Shown: positions 44,282-54,757 of the stretch, in pieces
How positions within the stretch are numbered: the stretch's first letter is position 1
How the letters are laid out: every line of letters starts with the position of its first letter
NCBI GenBank assembly: GCA_031253795.1
Contig: JAIRVR010000055.1
Location: 1-64,000, forward strand
DNA: 64,000 nucleotides
Direction of reading: 5' to 3'
DNA from: Burkholderiaceae bacterium
GTDB lineage: Bacteria > Pseudomonadota > Gammaproteobacteria > Burkholderiales > Burkholderiaceae_C
Position numbers and translations under genes: made by a program
Notes under the pieces: model-generated
What the model was told of the DNA's origin: nothing
What the model saw: only the letters and a program-made list of their open reading frames with translations
Database searches by the model: none

Positions 44282-44755
44282 TCAGCGGAAATGGGGACCG
44301 GGCCCGCTCTCGGCCAGGCAGTCGCCGTCGTTGCGCAGGGGGCAGACCTTGAGCGAGAGACAGCCGCAGCCTATGCAGCCGTCGATCTGGTCACGCAGCT
44401 GGGTCAGCCCGCGGATGCGCGCATCCAGGGCCTCGCGCCAGCGTGCGGACAGGGCGCTCCAGTCGGCCTGGGTGGGCGTGCGGCCACGCGGCAGGGCCTG
44501 CAGTGCCTCGGCGATTTCGACCAGGGGCACGCCCATGCGCTGGGCGACCTTGATCACGGCCACGCGCCGCAGCACGGCACGCGCGTAGCGCCGCTGGTTG
44601 CCCTGGGTGCGCAGACTCTGGATCAGGCCCTGGCGCTCGTAGAAATGCAGGGCCGATACGGCGATGCCGCTGCGCCGCGCGACCTCGCCGACGGACAGGA
44701 TGGCCGGCCCGTCGGCATCGGAGCCGTCCGGCACGGGGATGGGAGAAGATGTCAT
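44282..44755 (-). CDS. soxR: Redox-sensitive MerR family activator SoxR
   Basis: A 157-residue MerR-family protein. The N-terminal helix-turn-helix is [26 protein letters not shown] and a long dimerisation helix follows. The 2Fe-2S cluster motif C-x2-C-x-C-x5-C is intact at Cys127, 130, 132 and 138. SoxR is switched on when redox-cycling compounds oxidise its cluster. It lies divergent from a Rid protein plus MFS exporter, with a soxS-like operator in the gap. The start at 44755 gives the usual N-terminus; an upstream in-frame codon is unlikely. Confidence 0.95.
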   Translation of the reverse strand: MTSSPIPVPDGSDADGPAILSVGEVARRSGIAVSALHFYERQGLIQSLRTQGNQRRYARAVLRRVAVIKVAQRMGVPLVEIAEALQALPRGRTPTQADWSALSARWREALDARIRGLTQLRDQIDGCIGCGCLSLKVCPLRNDGDCLAESGPGPHFR

Positions 44756-44806
44756 GGAGCAGCGGAACAATAGGCGCGCCCGGCGTGGGCCCAAAAAGGC
44801 CGGGGC

Positions 44807-44837
44807 TTGACCTGTATCTTAGTTGAGGTTTCACACT
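44807..44837 (+). promoter_or_regulatory. SoxR-type promoter with 19-base spacer
   Basis: TTGACC (44807-44812) and CACACT (44832-44837) are separated by exactly 19 bases, the long spacing typical of MerR-family promoters. Between them, CCTGTATC and TTAGTTGAGG (44811-44828) match the E. coli soxS operator at 12 of 18 positions, with the right half nearly perfect. It points toward the Rid and MFS genes. Confidence 0.7.
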
Positions 44838-44885
44838 GGCAGCCGTCGCCGGGCCTCCGGCATCCACTTCGCATCCAGGCTTTCC

Positions 44886-45371
44886 ATGCAACACGCTTCG
44901 CCACCTTCCAGCCCCCGGCTTCACCATCTCCAGCCCCAGGGACTCTATGACGCCAGGCCCAATGGCTACCACCATGCGGTGGCCGTCCACGGACCCGCGC
45001 AATGGGTCTTCGTTTCGGGCCAGGGCGGCGAGGACGCCTCGGGCCAGCTGCCCGCCGATTTCGCGGCCCAGGCCCGCCAGGCCCTGGACAACCTGCAGCG
45101 CGCCCTGCGGGCCGCAGGCGCGGACATGGGCCAGGTGGCCAAGCTGACCCTGCTCATCGTCGACCATTCGGAGGAGCGCTTCATCGACTGGCAGGCCGCC
45201 GTGCGCCTGCACTGGAGCGAGGGCACGGACGGCAATGCCCTGCCGCCCTTTCCCGCCTGCACCCTGATTCCCGTGCCCCGGCTGGCCCTGCCCGGCATGC
45301 TGATCGAGGTGGACGCCGTCGCCGCACTGCCGGCCACGGCCGCGCCGGCCCGTCCGCCGCTGTGGGTCTGA
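44886..45371 (+). CDS. RidA family protein under probable SoxR control
   Basis: A 161-residue Rid-superfamily protein with the core VAVHGPAQWVFVSGQGGEDASGQLPADFAAQARQALDNL and a C-terminal PRLALPGMLIEVDAVA segment. The catalytic arginine of RidA corresponds to the R in PVPRLALPG. Rid proteins clear reactive imines and some act as chaperones under oxidation. It is the first gene after the SoxR-type promoter and is followed 57 bases later by an MFS exporter. Confidence 0.86.
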   Translation: MQHASPPSSPRLHHLQPQGLYDARPNGYHHAVAVHGPAQWVFVSGQGGEDASGQLPADFAAQARQALDNLQRALRAAGADMGQVAKLTLLIVDHSEERFIDWQAAVRLHWSEGTDGNALPPFPACTLIPVPRLALPGMLIEVDAVAALPATAAPARPPLWV

Positions 45372-45428
45372 CACGGCCACGATCCCTTTTCCCTGCCGAC
45401 AAAAACCACATAGCCAAGGCATTCCCCG

Positions 45429-46667
45429 ATGCGCTCCTCTTCACCGGCCACGCCCCTGGCCCCCGGCCCGGCTTGCGCCACGGCCACGCCCGTGCTGCCG
45501 CAGGCAACCCTGCTGCTGATGGCCACGGCCTGCGGCCTGTGCGCCGGCGCCAACTATTTCAATCAGCCGCTGCTGCACTCCATCGCCATGGACCTGGGCA
45601 TCAGCGAGGCGCGTGCCTCGCTGACCGTGACCATGGCCCAGGTCTCCTACGCCCTGGGGCTTTTGCTGCTCGTGCCCTTGGGCGACATGCTGGAGCGCCG
45701 CCGCCTGGTGCTGGGCCTGATGCTGCTGGCGGCCCTGGGCATGCTGGCCAGCGGCATGGCGCACAGCTTCGGCCTGCTGGCCGCGGGCACGCTGATGACA
45801 GGGCTGTTCTCGGTCGCGGCCCAGGTGCTGGTGCCCATGGCGGCCAGCTTTGCCGCGCCCGGCACCAGCGGGCGGGCCGTGGGCCTGGTCATGAGCGGCC
45901 TGCTGATCGGCATCCTGGCCGCGCGCAGCGTGGCCGGCCTGCTGTCGGAGCTGGGCGGCTGGAATGCGGTCTACTGGGCTGGCGCCGTGGCCACGGCCGG
46001 CGTGGCGCTGGCGCTGCGGCGCGTGCTGCCCCTGGCACGGCCGGCCGAACGCATAGGCTATGGCGCGGTCATGCGCTCCCTGCTCAGCCTGCTGCGCCTG
46101 CAGCCCCGCCTTCGCAGCCGGGCACTGATCGGCGGCCTCGGCTTTGCCACGGTGAGCGTCCTGTTTTCCACCATGGCCCTGCTGCTGGCCGGTCCCGCCT
46201 ACGGCCTGGGCGATGCCCGGATCGGCCTGATCGGCCTGGTGGGCGTGGCGGGCGCCCTGATGGCCAACATGGCCGGGCGCCTGGCCGACCGCGGGCTGGA
46301 GCAGCGCACCACGCTGGCCGGCGGACTGCTGATGCTGCTGGGCTGGGGCGCTCTGTGGCTGGGCGGCACCAGCCTGTGGTGGTTTCTGGTGGGACTGCTC
46401 GTCGTCGATGCCGCCCTGCAGGCCCTGCACATCAGCAACCAGAACGTGATCTATGCGCTGGCACCGTCGGCGCGCTCGCGCATCAACGCCGTCTACATGA
46501 CCGGCTACTTCATCGGCGCTTCGCTGGGCTCGGCGGTGGGCTCCTATGTCTGGCTGCGCGCAGGCTGGCAGGGCGCCAGCGCGGCAGGGCTGGTCCTGAG
46601 CCTGGCCACCCTGGCCGCCGTGGCCTGGGACCGGGGCCTGGCACGTCGGGCCGGCGCGACGCGCTGA
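45429..46667 (+). CDS. MFS exporter under probable SoxR control
   Basis: A 412-residue major facilitator with twelve predicted helices. An alanine/proline-rich 30-residue start precedes helix 1 (LLLMATACGLCAGANYFNQPLLHSIA). The motif A-like loop is PLGDMLERRRLVLG. It resembles the YfcJ/arabinose-efflux and drug-exporter groups. Being second in a SoxR-type unit, it may pump out redox-cycling compounds, as SoxR-controlled exporters do in pseudomonads. The substrate is not predictable. Confidence 0.86.
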   Translation: MRSSSPATPLAPGPACATATPVLPQATLLLMATACGLCAGANYFNQPLLHSIAMDLGISEARASLTVTMAQVSYALGLLLLVPLGDMLERRRLVLGLMLLAALGMLASGMAHSFGLLAAGTLMTGLFSVAAQVLVPMAASFAAPGTSGRAVGLVMSGLLIGILAARSVAGLLSELGGWNAVYWAGAVATAGVALALRRVLPLARPAERIGYGAVMRSLLSLLRLQPRLRSRALIGGLGFATVSVLFSTMALLLAGPAYGLGDARIGLIGLVGVAGALMANMAGRLADRGLEQRTTLAGGLLMLLGWGALWLGGTSLWWFLVGLLVVDAALQALHISNQNVIYALAPSARSRINAVYMTGYFIGASLGSAVGSYVWLRAGWQGASAAGLVLSLATLAAVAWDRGLARRAGATR

Positions 46668-46869
46668 GCCCAAAAAACCACCGGACGGCAGCCGGTCCGC
46701 GCAAAATGCACTGCAAACGTGCATCACCGCGCCCACCGTCCGGCTGTCGTTGCACCAATCCAAGGCACTCGCGCACCAGCACGAGGCCACCAGGCACCGA
46801 AGCGGATTGGCACGCTAAATGCATGACGGAGGCAGTCCAAGCCCTCTGCCTTGCCCCCACCGACATGCC

Positions 46870-47772
46870 ATGCCCGCCGCGCTCCTGAATCCCGCAGCCC
46901 CAGCCACCAGCCCGGGTTGGCAGGCCACGCTGGACCTGCGATTCGAGCAGCGCGCCACCCAGGGCACGGTGCTGGCCCATGCGCGCCACAGCGGCCCGCT
47001 GCGCGTGCAAAAACCCCTGCACCCCGAGGGCCCCGGCATCTGCCACGCCGTGCTGCTGCACCCGCCCGGCGGCGTGGCCGGCGGCGACCAGCTGCACATC
47101 CAGGTGGACCTTGCGCCGGGTGCCCATGCGCTGCTGACCACGCCGGGCGCCACGCGCTGGTACAAGTCCATGGGCCGGCCCGCGGCCCAGCGCGTGCGGC
47201 TGGACGTGGCCGAAGGTGCCACGCTGGAATGGCTGCCCCAGGAAAACATGCTGTTCGCGGGCGCCGAGGCCCGGATGGCGCTGGACCTGCATCTGGCACC
47301 GGGCGCACGCGCCATCGGCTGGGATGCCGTGGTCCTGGGCCGCTATGGTGCCGGCGAACACTGGCACACGGCCGGCCCCGAAACCCCGGCCAGCCTGTCG
47401 CTGCACAACCGCCTGCTGTGGGACGGCATGCCGCTGTGGCTGGAGCAGGGCCATCTGCAGGCCGGCGACGCGCTGCTGGCCAGCCCCGTGGCCTGGGCCG
47501 GCTTCCCCATCCAGGCCAGCCTGTGGGCCGTGGCCCCGGGCTGCACCGAGGCCCTGGCCGAGCGCCTGGCCACCGATCTGCCCTGGACCCCCGGCGTGCG
47601 CGCCGGCGCCAGCCTGCTGTCCGGCCCGCCGGGCGCACCTTCCGTGCTGCTGCTGCGCGTGCTGGCCCGGCGCATGCAGGAAGCCCGCTCCGTGCTGCAC
47701 CAGGCCTGGCGGCTGCTGCGCCCGGCCCTGCTGGACCAGCCGGCGCGGCCCCCGCGCCTGTGGGCCACTTGA
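46870..47772 (+). CDS. ureD: Urease accessory protein UreD
   Basis: A 300-residue UreD, which binds apo-urease and recruits UreF and UreG for nickel delivery. Conserved segments are VQKPLHPEG, CHAVLLHPPGGVAGGDQL, HALLTTPGATRWYKS and LEWLPQENMLFAGA. It is the first gene of the urease cluster. The ATG at 46870 is one of two closely spaced candidates and gives a normal length. An upstream gap of about 200 bases should hold the promoter, but I could not point to one. Confidence 0.94.
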   Translation: MPAALLNPAAPATSPGWQATLDLRFEQRATQGTVLAHARHSGPLRVQKPLHPEGPGICHAVLLHPPGGVAGGDQLHIQVDLAPGAHALLTTPGATRWYKSMGRPAAQRVRLDVAEGATLEWLPQENMLFAGAEARMALDLHLAPGARAIGWDAVVLGRYGAGEHWHTAGPETPASLSLHNRLLWDGMPLWLEQGHLQAGDALLASPVAWAGFPIQASLWAVAPGCTEALAERLATDLPWTPGVRAGASLLSGPPGAPSVLLLRVLARRMQEARSVLHQAWRLLRPALLDQPARPPRLWAT

Positions 47773-47844
47773 AATGAGACAGCCCCCAGTCGCATCGCCC
47801 GAAGGACGCATGGCGTCATGGAGCCCTGAAATGGAGACGTACCG

Positions 47845-48147
47845 ATGGAACTGACGCCCCGTGAAAAAGACAAGCTGCTGCTGTTCACCGCGGCCCTGGT
47901 GGCCGAGCGGCGCAAGGCGCGCGGCCTCAAGCTCAACTACCCCGAAGCCGTGGCGCTGATCAGTGCCGCCGTGCTCGAGTGGGCGCGCGACGGCAGGACC
48001 GTGGCCGAGCTCATGCACCTGGGCACCACGGTGCTGACCCGCGCCGATGTGATGGAAGGCATTCCCGAAATGATCCCGGACATCCAGGTCGAAGCCACGT
48101 TTCCCGACGGCACCAAGCTGGTGACCGTCCACCACCCGATCATTTGA
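47845..48147 (+). CDS. ureA: Urease gamma subunit
   Basis: A 100-residue structural subunit. The sequence [25 protein letters not shown] and the closing [15 protein letters not shown] are characteristic. Gamma packs around the UreC core in the trimer of ABC units. It follows ureD by 72 bases and precedes hupE. Confidence 0.97.
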   Translation: MELTPREKDKLLLFTAALVAERRKARGLKLNYPEAVALISAAVLEWARDGRTVAELMHLGTTVLTRADVMEGIPEMIPDIQVEATFPDGTKLVTVHHPII

Positions 48148-48280
48148 TTTCCCTGAGCGGCGGCGCCGCTTCCTCCCCGGGGGCGGCACGGCCGGCCCAG
48201 GCCCTTGCACCCCGTCAGTCCGCTGCATCAGCTCGTGCCGCGGGACCTGTCCAGTCTCGAGAGCGATCCAGGAGATGCCC

Positions 48281-48922
48281 ATGTCCAGATTCCGTGTGCC
48301 ATTCAATGTTCTTCTCGCCCCCTGCCTGCTGGCCGCCGCCACGGCCGCCAGCGCCCACACGGGGATGGGCGCCCACCTGCACACCGGCGATGGCGCCATG
48401 CAGGCATTGATGGCCGGCCTGTCCCACCCCATCGCCGGGCTGGATCACCTGCTGGCCATGGTGACCCTGGGCCTGTGGTGCGGACTGATGCTCAGGCGCC
48501 AGTGGCTGCCGCCCGTGGCCTTCGCCGCCTGCATGGCCCTGGGCCTGGCACTGACCCAGACCTCGCTGGAGCTGCCGGCCGTGGAGCCGATGGTGGCCGC
48601 ATCCCTGCTGGCCTTCGGCCTGCTGCTGATCGCCCAGCGCCGCCTGCCCGTGGCCCTGGCCATGGTGCTGGCCGGTGCCTTCGCCCTGTTCCACGGCTAC
48701 GCGCACGGCGAGGTCTTCCCCCATGCCACGCCGCCGGCCGTGTTCTGGGCCTACATGGCCGGCATGGTCACGACCACTCTGGTGCTGCACGGCCTGGGCG
48801 TGGTCCTGGGCCACGGCATGCGCCGTGGCACGCAGGGCCGCCCCGAAGGCGCTGCATCCTGGGCCGCGCGGCTGGCAGGCGTGGTGGCCATGGGCTACGG
48901 CGCCGTGGCCCTTGCGGGCTGA
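48281..48922 (+). CDS. ureJ: HupE/UreJ family nickel transporter
   Basis: A 213-residue membrane protein of the HupE/UreJ family, which imports Ni2+ for urease or hydrogenase. A signal peptide (LLAPCLLAAATAASA) is cut to expose the histidine-rich N-terminus (HTGMGAHLHTGD). The metal motif HPIAGLDHLLAMVTLGLW follows in the first helix and FHGYAHGE lies later. Its place between ureA and ureB supports the urease role. AGGAG favours the start at 48281 over an ATG two codons earlier. Confidence 0.92.
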   Translation: MSRFRVPFNVLLAPCLLAAATAASAHTGMGAHLHTGDGAMQALMAGLSHPIAGLDHLLAMVTLGLWCGLMLRRQWLPPVAFAACMALGLALTQTSLELPAVEPMVAASLLAFGLLLIAQRRLPVALAMVLAGAFALFHGYAHGEVFPHATPPAVFWAYMAGMVTTTLVLHGLGVVLGHGMRRGTQGRPEGAASWAARLAGVVAMGYGAVALAG

Positions 48923-48937
48923 GAACGGGAAGTGGCC

Positions 48938-49255
48938 ATGACCGAGCGCATCATCCCCGGCGAACTGCTGGCCGAGCCTGGCGAGATCGTCCTCAACGCA
49001 GGCCGACCCGTGCAGTCAGTTACCGTGACCAACACCGGCGACCGGCCCGTGCAGATCGGATCGCACTTCCACTTCTTCGAAGTCAACGAGGCCCTGCACT
49101 TCGACCGCGCCGCCACGCGTGGCTGGCGGCTGAACATCGCGGCCGGAACGGCCGTGCGCTTCGAACCGGGCCAGGAGCGCACGGTGGAGCTCGTGGAGAT
49201 TTCCGGCGACCGCATCATCTATGGCTTCAACGCCAAGGTGATGGGAAAGCTTTGA
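48938..49255 (+). CDS. ureB: Urease beta subunit
   Basis: A 105-residue structural subunit with the signature [36 protein letters not shown] and [18 protein letters not shown]. The ATG at 48938 is preferred to a GTG two codons upstream. It comes 15 bases after ureJ and 209 bases before ureC. Confidence 0.97.
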   Translation: MTERIIPGELLAEPGEIVLNAGRPVQSVTVTNTGDRPVQIGSHFHFFEVNEALHFDRAATRGWRLNIAAGTAVRFEPGQERTVELVEISGDRIIYGFNAKVMGKL

Positions 49256-49464
49256 GGTACCGCTGATCGGCTGCGCCGCCCTCCGTTGCACGGCGCCCCC
49301 TCTCCCTCGCCACGCGGCAGGGGGAGCAGGGCAGCCGGCAACGCCCCCGGTACGGGACAGCGCGGCCGGCCCAGTCCCTTTCCCGGTGTACCTGGGTCGG
49401 GCCAGGGCAGCGCGATGCCCGGCGAACAACACATAGCGTCGTAGACAACAGAAAGGCAACGAAT

Positions 49465-51168
<1,704 letters not shown>

Positions 51169-51292
51169 AGGCGTATGCCGTGCCGACTGGTAACCTGGGC
51201 ATGACGGATTTGCCATAGCCCCCCAAGTCTGACATGTCCCCGAACGGGCCGGCCGCCGAATCACCACCATCCTGCCAGTGCAAGAACACACC

Positions 51293-51901
51293 ATGCTCAC
51301 CGTCAACAAACACATGCCCCAGGGTGCGGGCCTCGCCGCCGTGCTCATCCGGCGCGCCGCCACGCTGGAACTCGACTGGGACATGCGCCAGAAAAGCCGT
51401 TTCGCGGCCATCGACTCCACGGGGCGCGAGCTGGCCGTGGTGCTGGCGCGCGGCAGCGTGCTGCGCGGCGGCGACGTGCTGGTGGCCGAAGACGGCAGCC
51501 TGATCGCCGTGCATGCCGCGCCCCAGGCCGTGCTGCGCGTGACGGCGGACACGCCGCTGGGCCTGCTGCGCGCGGCCTACCACCTGGGCAACCGCCATAT
51601 CCCCGTGGAGGTCACGCCCACCCATCTGCACCTGGAAAACGACCCCGTTCTGCACGACATGCTGCTGCGCCTGGGTGCGCGCGTGGCCCTGGTCGATGCC
51701 CCGTTCGAGCCCGAGGCCGGCGCCTACGGCGGCGGCCACCGCCATGGCCACGACCAGAGCTTTGCCGAGGACCAGGCGCTGGCGCAGAGCGTGTACGCGA
51801 TGCACGACCACGGCCACGCGCACGGACATGGCCATGCGCACGACCACGACCATTCGGGCTGCTGCGGCCACGGCCACGACCACTCCCATCCGCATGGCTG
51901 A
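51293..51901 (+). CDS. ureE: Urease accessory nickel chaperone UreE
   Basis: A 202-residue UreE. The N-terminal domain ([11 protein letters not shown], then [36 protein letters not shown]) is followed by the metal-binding domain with [12 protein letters not shown]. The C-terminal roughly 50 residues are very rich in histidine ([17 protein letters not shown] plus a CC pair), able to bind several Ni2+ ions. It delivers nickel to UreG. It overlaps ureF by eight bases. Confidence 0.95.
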   Translation: MLTVNKHMPQGAGLAAVLIRRAATLELDWDMRQKSRFAAIDSTGRELAVVLARGSVLRGGDVLVAEDGSLIAVHAAPQAVLRVTADTPLGLLRAAYHLGNRHIPVEVTPTHLHLENDPVLHDMLLRLGARVALVDAPFEPEAGAYGGGHRHGHDQSFAEDQALAQSVYAMHDHGHAHGHGHAHDHDHSGCCGHGHDHSHPHG

Positions 51902-52613
51902 CCTGTCGGTCCAGGGCCTGTGCGCCCTGCTGCACCTGGCCTCACCCCAGTTGCCCGTGGGTGGCTTCAGCTATTCGCAGGGGCTGGAAGCGGCCATCGA
52001 GCATGGCATGGTCACGGACGCGGACACGGCCCATGTCTGGGTCGCCGATGCGCTGGCCCACGGCTTCGCGCGCTGCGAAGCCCCGCTGTGGCTGCTGCTG
52101 CGCCGTGCCTGGGCGGCGGACGACGCAGCCGCCGTGGCGCACTGGAACCAGTGGTTCGTGGCCAGCCGCGACAGCCGCGAGGCGCGCGCCGAGACCTTGC
52201 AGATGGGCTGGTCGCTGCACAGCCTACTGCAGTCCGTGCAATGGGGCGGCGAAGCCTTCGCGCCCCGGCTGCAGCAGCTGCGCACCCTGGTCGACGGCCC
52301 CTGGGGCCTGGCCTATCCCACGGCCTTTGCATGTGCCTGCGCGGCCACCGATGCGGGCGAGGACCATGCCCTGCTGGCCTATGGCTTCGCCTGGCTGGAA
52401 AACCAGGTGGCGGCCGCCATCAAGGCCGTGCCGCTGGGCCAGGTGGCAGGGCAGAAACTGCTGCTGGCCCTGCATGGGCGGATGGCCCGCATGCTGGAGG
52501 AGTCCCGTGGCCGCGCCAGCGCCTTGCCGCCGCAGCTGGACACCATCGTCCCCCAATGGGGCCTGCTGCAGGCGCGGCACGAACACCAGTATTCCCGGCT
52601 CTTCCGATCCTGA
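51894..52613 (+). CDS. ureF: Urease accessory protein UreF
   Basis: A 239-residue all-helical UreF that bridges UreD and UreG. The signatures are [20 protein letters not shown] near the N-terminus, the [15 protein letters not shown] segment and [24 protein letters not shown]. The start at 51894 overlaps the end of ureE, which marks coupled translation; frames further upstream belong to ureE. Confidence 0.94.
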   Translation: MADLSVQGLCALLHLASPQLPVGGFSYSQGLEAAIEHGMVTDADTAHVWVADALAHGFARCEAPLWLLLRRAWAADDAAAVAHWNQWFVASRDSREARAETLQMGWSLHSLLQSVQWGGEAFAPRLQQLRTLVDGPWGLAYPTAFACACAATDAGEDHALLAYGFAWLENQVAAAIKAVPLGQVAGQKLLLALHGRMARMLEESRGRASALPPQLDTIVPQWGLLQARHEHQYSRLFRS

Positions 52614-52630
52614 ACCCTGCACTGTCCACC

Positions 52631-53272
52631 ATGAACACCCGCACCAAGAAACTCCCCCCTCTGCGCGTCGGCATCGGCGGCCCCGTCGGCTCCGGCAAGA
52701 CCACGCTGCTGGAGATGCTGTGCAAGGCCATGCGCCAGCACTACGACCTGGTCGTCATCACCAACGACATCTACACCAAGGAAGACCAGCGCCTGCTGAC
52801 CGTGGCCGAGGCCCTGCCACCCGAGCGCATCATGGGCGTGGAGACCGGAGGCTGCCCGCACACCGCCATCCGCGAGGATGCCTCCATCAATCTGGAGGCC
52901 GTGGACCGCATGCTGCGCCAGTTCCCCGAGGCCGACATCGTCTTCATCGAAAGCGGCGGGGACAACCTGGCCGCCACCTTCAGCCCCGAGCTGTCCGACC
53001 TGACGCTGTACGTGATCGACGTGGCCGGTGGCGAGAAGATTCCGCGCAAGGGCGGCCCCGGCATCACCAAGAGCGACCTGCTGGTGGTCAACAAGACCGA
53101 CCTGGCCCCCTACGTGGGCGCCAACCTGACCATCATGGAAGCCGACACGCAGCGCATGCGCGGCGCCAAGCCCTATGTGATGGGCAGCGTCAAGAGCGGA
53201 CAGGGCCTGCGCCAGATCATCGACTTCATCACGGAGCGCGGCCTGCTGCCGCGCATGCCCGAAACGGACTGA
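52631..53272 (+). CDS. ureG: Urease accessory GTPase UreG
   Basis: A 213-residue SIMIBI-class GTPase that powers nickel insertion. The P-loop is [11 protein letters not shown], the nickel-binding Cys-Pro-His is in [18 protein letters not shown], and the guanine-binding NKTD is in [14 protein letters not shown]. The start follows the ureF stop by 17 bases. It ends two bases from the stop of the convergent exosortase-associated gene. Confidence 0.97.
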   Translation: MNTRTKKLPPLRVGIGGPVGSGKTTLLEMLCKAMRQHYDLVVITNDIYTKEDQRLLTVAEALPPERIMGVETGGCPHTAIREDASINLEAVDRMLRQFPEADIVFIESGGDNLAATFSPELSDLTLYVIDVAGGEKIPRKGGPGITKSDLLVVNKTDLAPYVGANLTIMEADTQRMRGAKPYVMGSVKSGQGLRQIIDFITERGLLPRMPETD

Positions 53273-53274
53273 GC

Positions 53275-54048
53275 CTAGCTGGCAGCAGGCGGCTTGGACT
53301 TGCCCCCGCTGGCTGGCAGGGCGGCCACGCTGCTGGAGGACACCAGGGGAAGGCCGTCGGCGCCGTCGAGCGCCAGCGCGGCTTCGGCCTGAGGCGCCTG
53401 GCGGCGCACGCGCGGCGACGCGGGTTCGGCCACGGGCGCGGCGGCACGGCTGCGCTGGCGGTTCCATGCCGGCAGCAGCACACGGCGCACAAAGCCCATG
53501 TCCAGCAGCAGCCAGAGCAGGACGGGGGCCAGCGTGGGCACCATCAGCCCGCCCATCTGGTAGCTGTAGACGATGGCATTGAGCTGCCAGCCATGGATGC
53601 CCAGCACGTTCAGGTCCAGGCCCGCGGTCAGGCACAGCTGCATCAGCACCTGGGACACGACGCTGAAAACCTGCAGAGGGACCAGGGCCAGGTAGCCGGC
53701 CAGGATGCGCCACAGGCGCCCCGGCCCCCAGGCCGCCAGCAGCATGGCCACCAGCACCGGCAGGCCGTAGCCGTAGCGCGCGGGATCGACCTCGACCACG
53801 GCTTCGGCACGGCGCCAGCCGGTCTGCTCGTTGGCCACCATGACCGAGGAATTGACCACCAGGCTGCGCGGCCCTTCGAGCTCCGCGTTCTGCACCCAGC
53901 CACTGGCCGCGGTTTCGAGCACATATTCGCTCAGGGCCGATACGGGCATGGCCAGCCAGCCGGCCACCAGGGTCCAGGCAAAGGTCAGGGCCACGATGCC
54001 GCCCAGGGCCAGGGCGGCGAAGCGGGAAATGGGGTTGAGGGCTCGCAT
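53275..54048 (-). CDS. Exosortase H-associated membrane protein
   Basis: A 257-residue membrane protein with about five hydrophobic helices (first near residues 10-34) and a polar C-terminal tail of about 60 residues rich in A, S and P. It lies 21 bases after the xrtH gene on the same strand. A membrane protein of this kind regularly accompanies exosortase H, and I call it on that context plus its hydropathy. Its biochemical job is unknown; a part in substrate transfer or in guiding the sorted protein is a guess. Confidence 0.75.
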   Translation of the reverse strand: MRALNPISRFAALALGGIVALTFAWTLVAGWLAMPVSALSEYVLETAASGWVQNAELEGPRSLVVNSSVMVANEQTGWRRAEAVVEVDPARYGYGLPVLVAMLLAAWGPGRLWRILAGYLALVPLQVFSVVSQVLMQLCLTAGLDLNVLGIHGWQLNAIVYSYQMGGLMVPTLAPVLLWLLLDMGFVRRVLLPAWNRQRSRAAAPVAEPASPRVRRQAPQAEAALALDGADGLPLVSSSSVAALPASGGKSKPPAAS

Positions 54049-54069
54049 GCGCAGGTCGGAGGACAGAGG

Positions 54070-54612
54070 TCAGGCGGCCACGGCGGCGGGCGGCATGGGC
54101 GGCTCGGCACCGCCGGAACTGTCCTGGGATGGCAGGCTGCGGCCGCACCAGCGCACCCACAGCAGCCAGAACACCAGCACGTCGAGCATGATCAGCGCCT
54201 GCCAGAGGTATTCGTGTGCGAAGGTGAAGAACGAGGTACTCCACTGCCCCAGGTAGAACAGGCTGATGACGCGCAGGACGTTCAGCGCCTGCACGGCCAC
54301 GAAGCCCGCCAGCAGGCCGGCCAGCTTTTGCCGCCAGGAAGAGGGAAAGGCCATCACGGCGGCAAACAGCACGATATAGGCTTCCAGGCCGTTGCAGCCG
54401 GCCTCGATGGAAACACCGAAGCCCGTGGCCGTGTTCCACAGCACCTTGCCCGCCGAGGCCGCCGTGTCATCGAACCAGGTCACGAGCGAGGCACAGATAT
54501 GGGCCAGGAACGCGGTCCACGGCAGCACGATGTGCTGCTGCACCCAGTTGAGCAGGTTCAGGCCGAACATGGTCAGCTGGATGGCGAGAAAGATCAGAAA
54601 AAAGCGCAGCAT
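54070..54612 (-). CDS. xrtH: Exosortase H
   Basis: A 180-residue membrane transpeptidase-like protein with about five helices. The exosortase catalytic triad is present: Cys73 in EAGCNGLEAY, Arg114 in LNVLRVISL and His133 in FAHEYLWQ. Exosortases cut the C-terminal sorting signal of target proteins at the membrane and hand them on to the outer surface. The short size and the neighbouring VPTL-tailed protein fit the XrtH type, which serves IPTLxxWG-CTERM tails. It stands between its likely substrate upstream and a partner membrane protein downstream. Confidence 0.88.
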   Translation of the reverse strand: MLRFFLIFLAIQLTMFGLNLLNWVQQHIVLPWTAFLAHICASLVTWFDDTAASAGKVLWNTATGFGVSIEAGCNGLEAYIVLFAAVMAFPSSWRQKLAGLLAGFVAVQALNVLRVISLFYLGQWSTSFFTFAHEYLWQALIMLDVLVFWLLWVRWCGRSLPSQDSSGGAEPPMPPAAVAA

Positions 54613-54757
54613 GGCAGTCCGTGTGCAGTGGTGCCGAACCAGGCCGGCGTTGGAAAAACAACTTCCCCTTACAAGTGCGCATTATCTTCGGATGGGATGA
54701 CGCGACAAGGGCCGGTGGCGCGCCATGCACCACCGGCCCCGCTTGCGGCCCGCGCGC

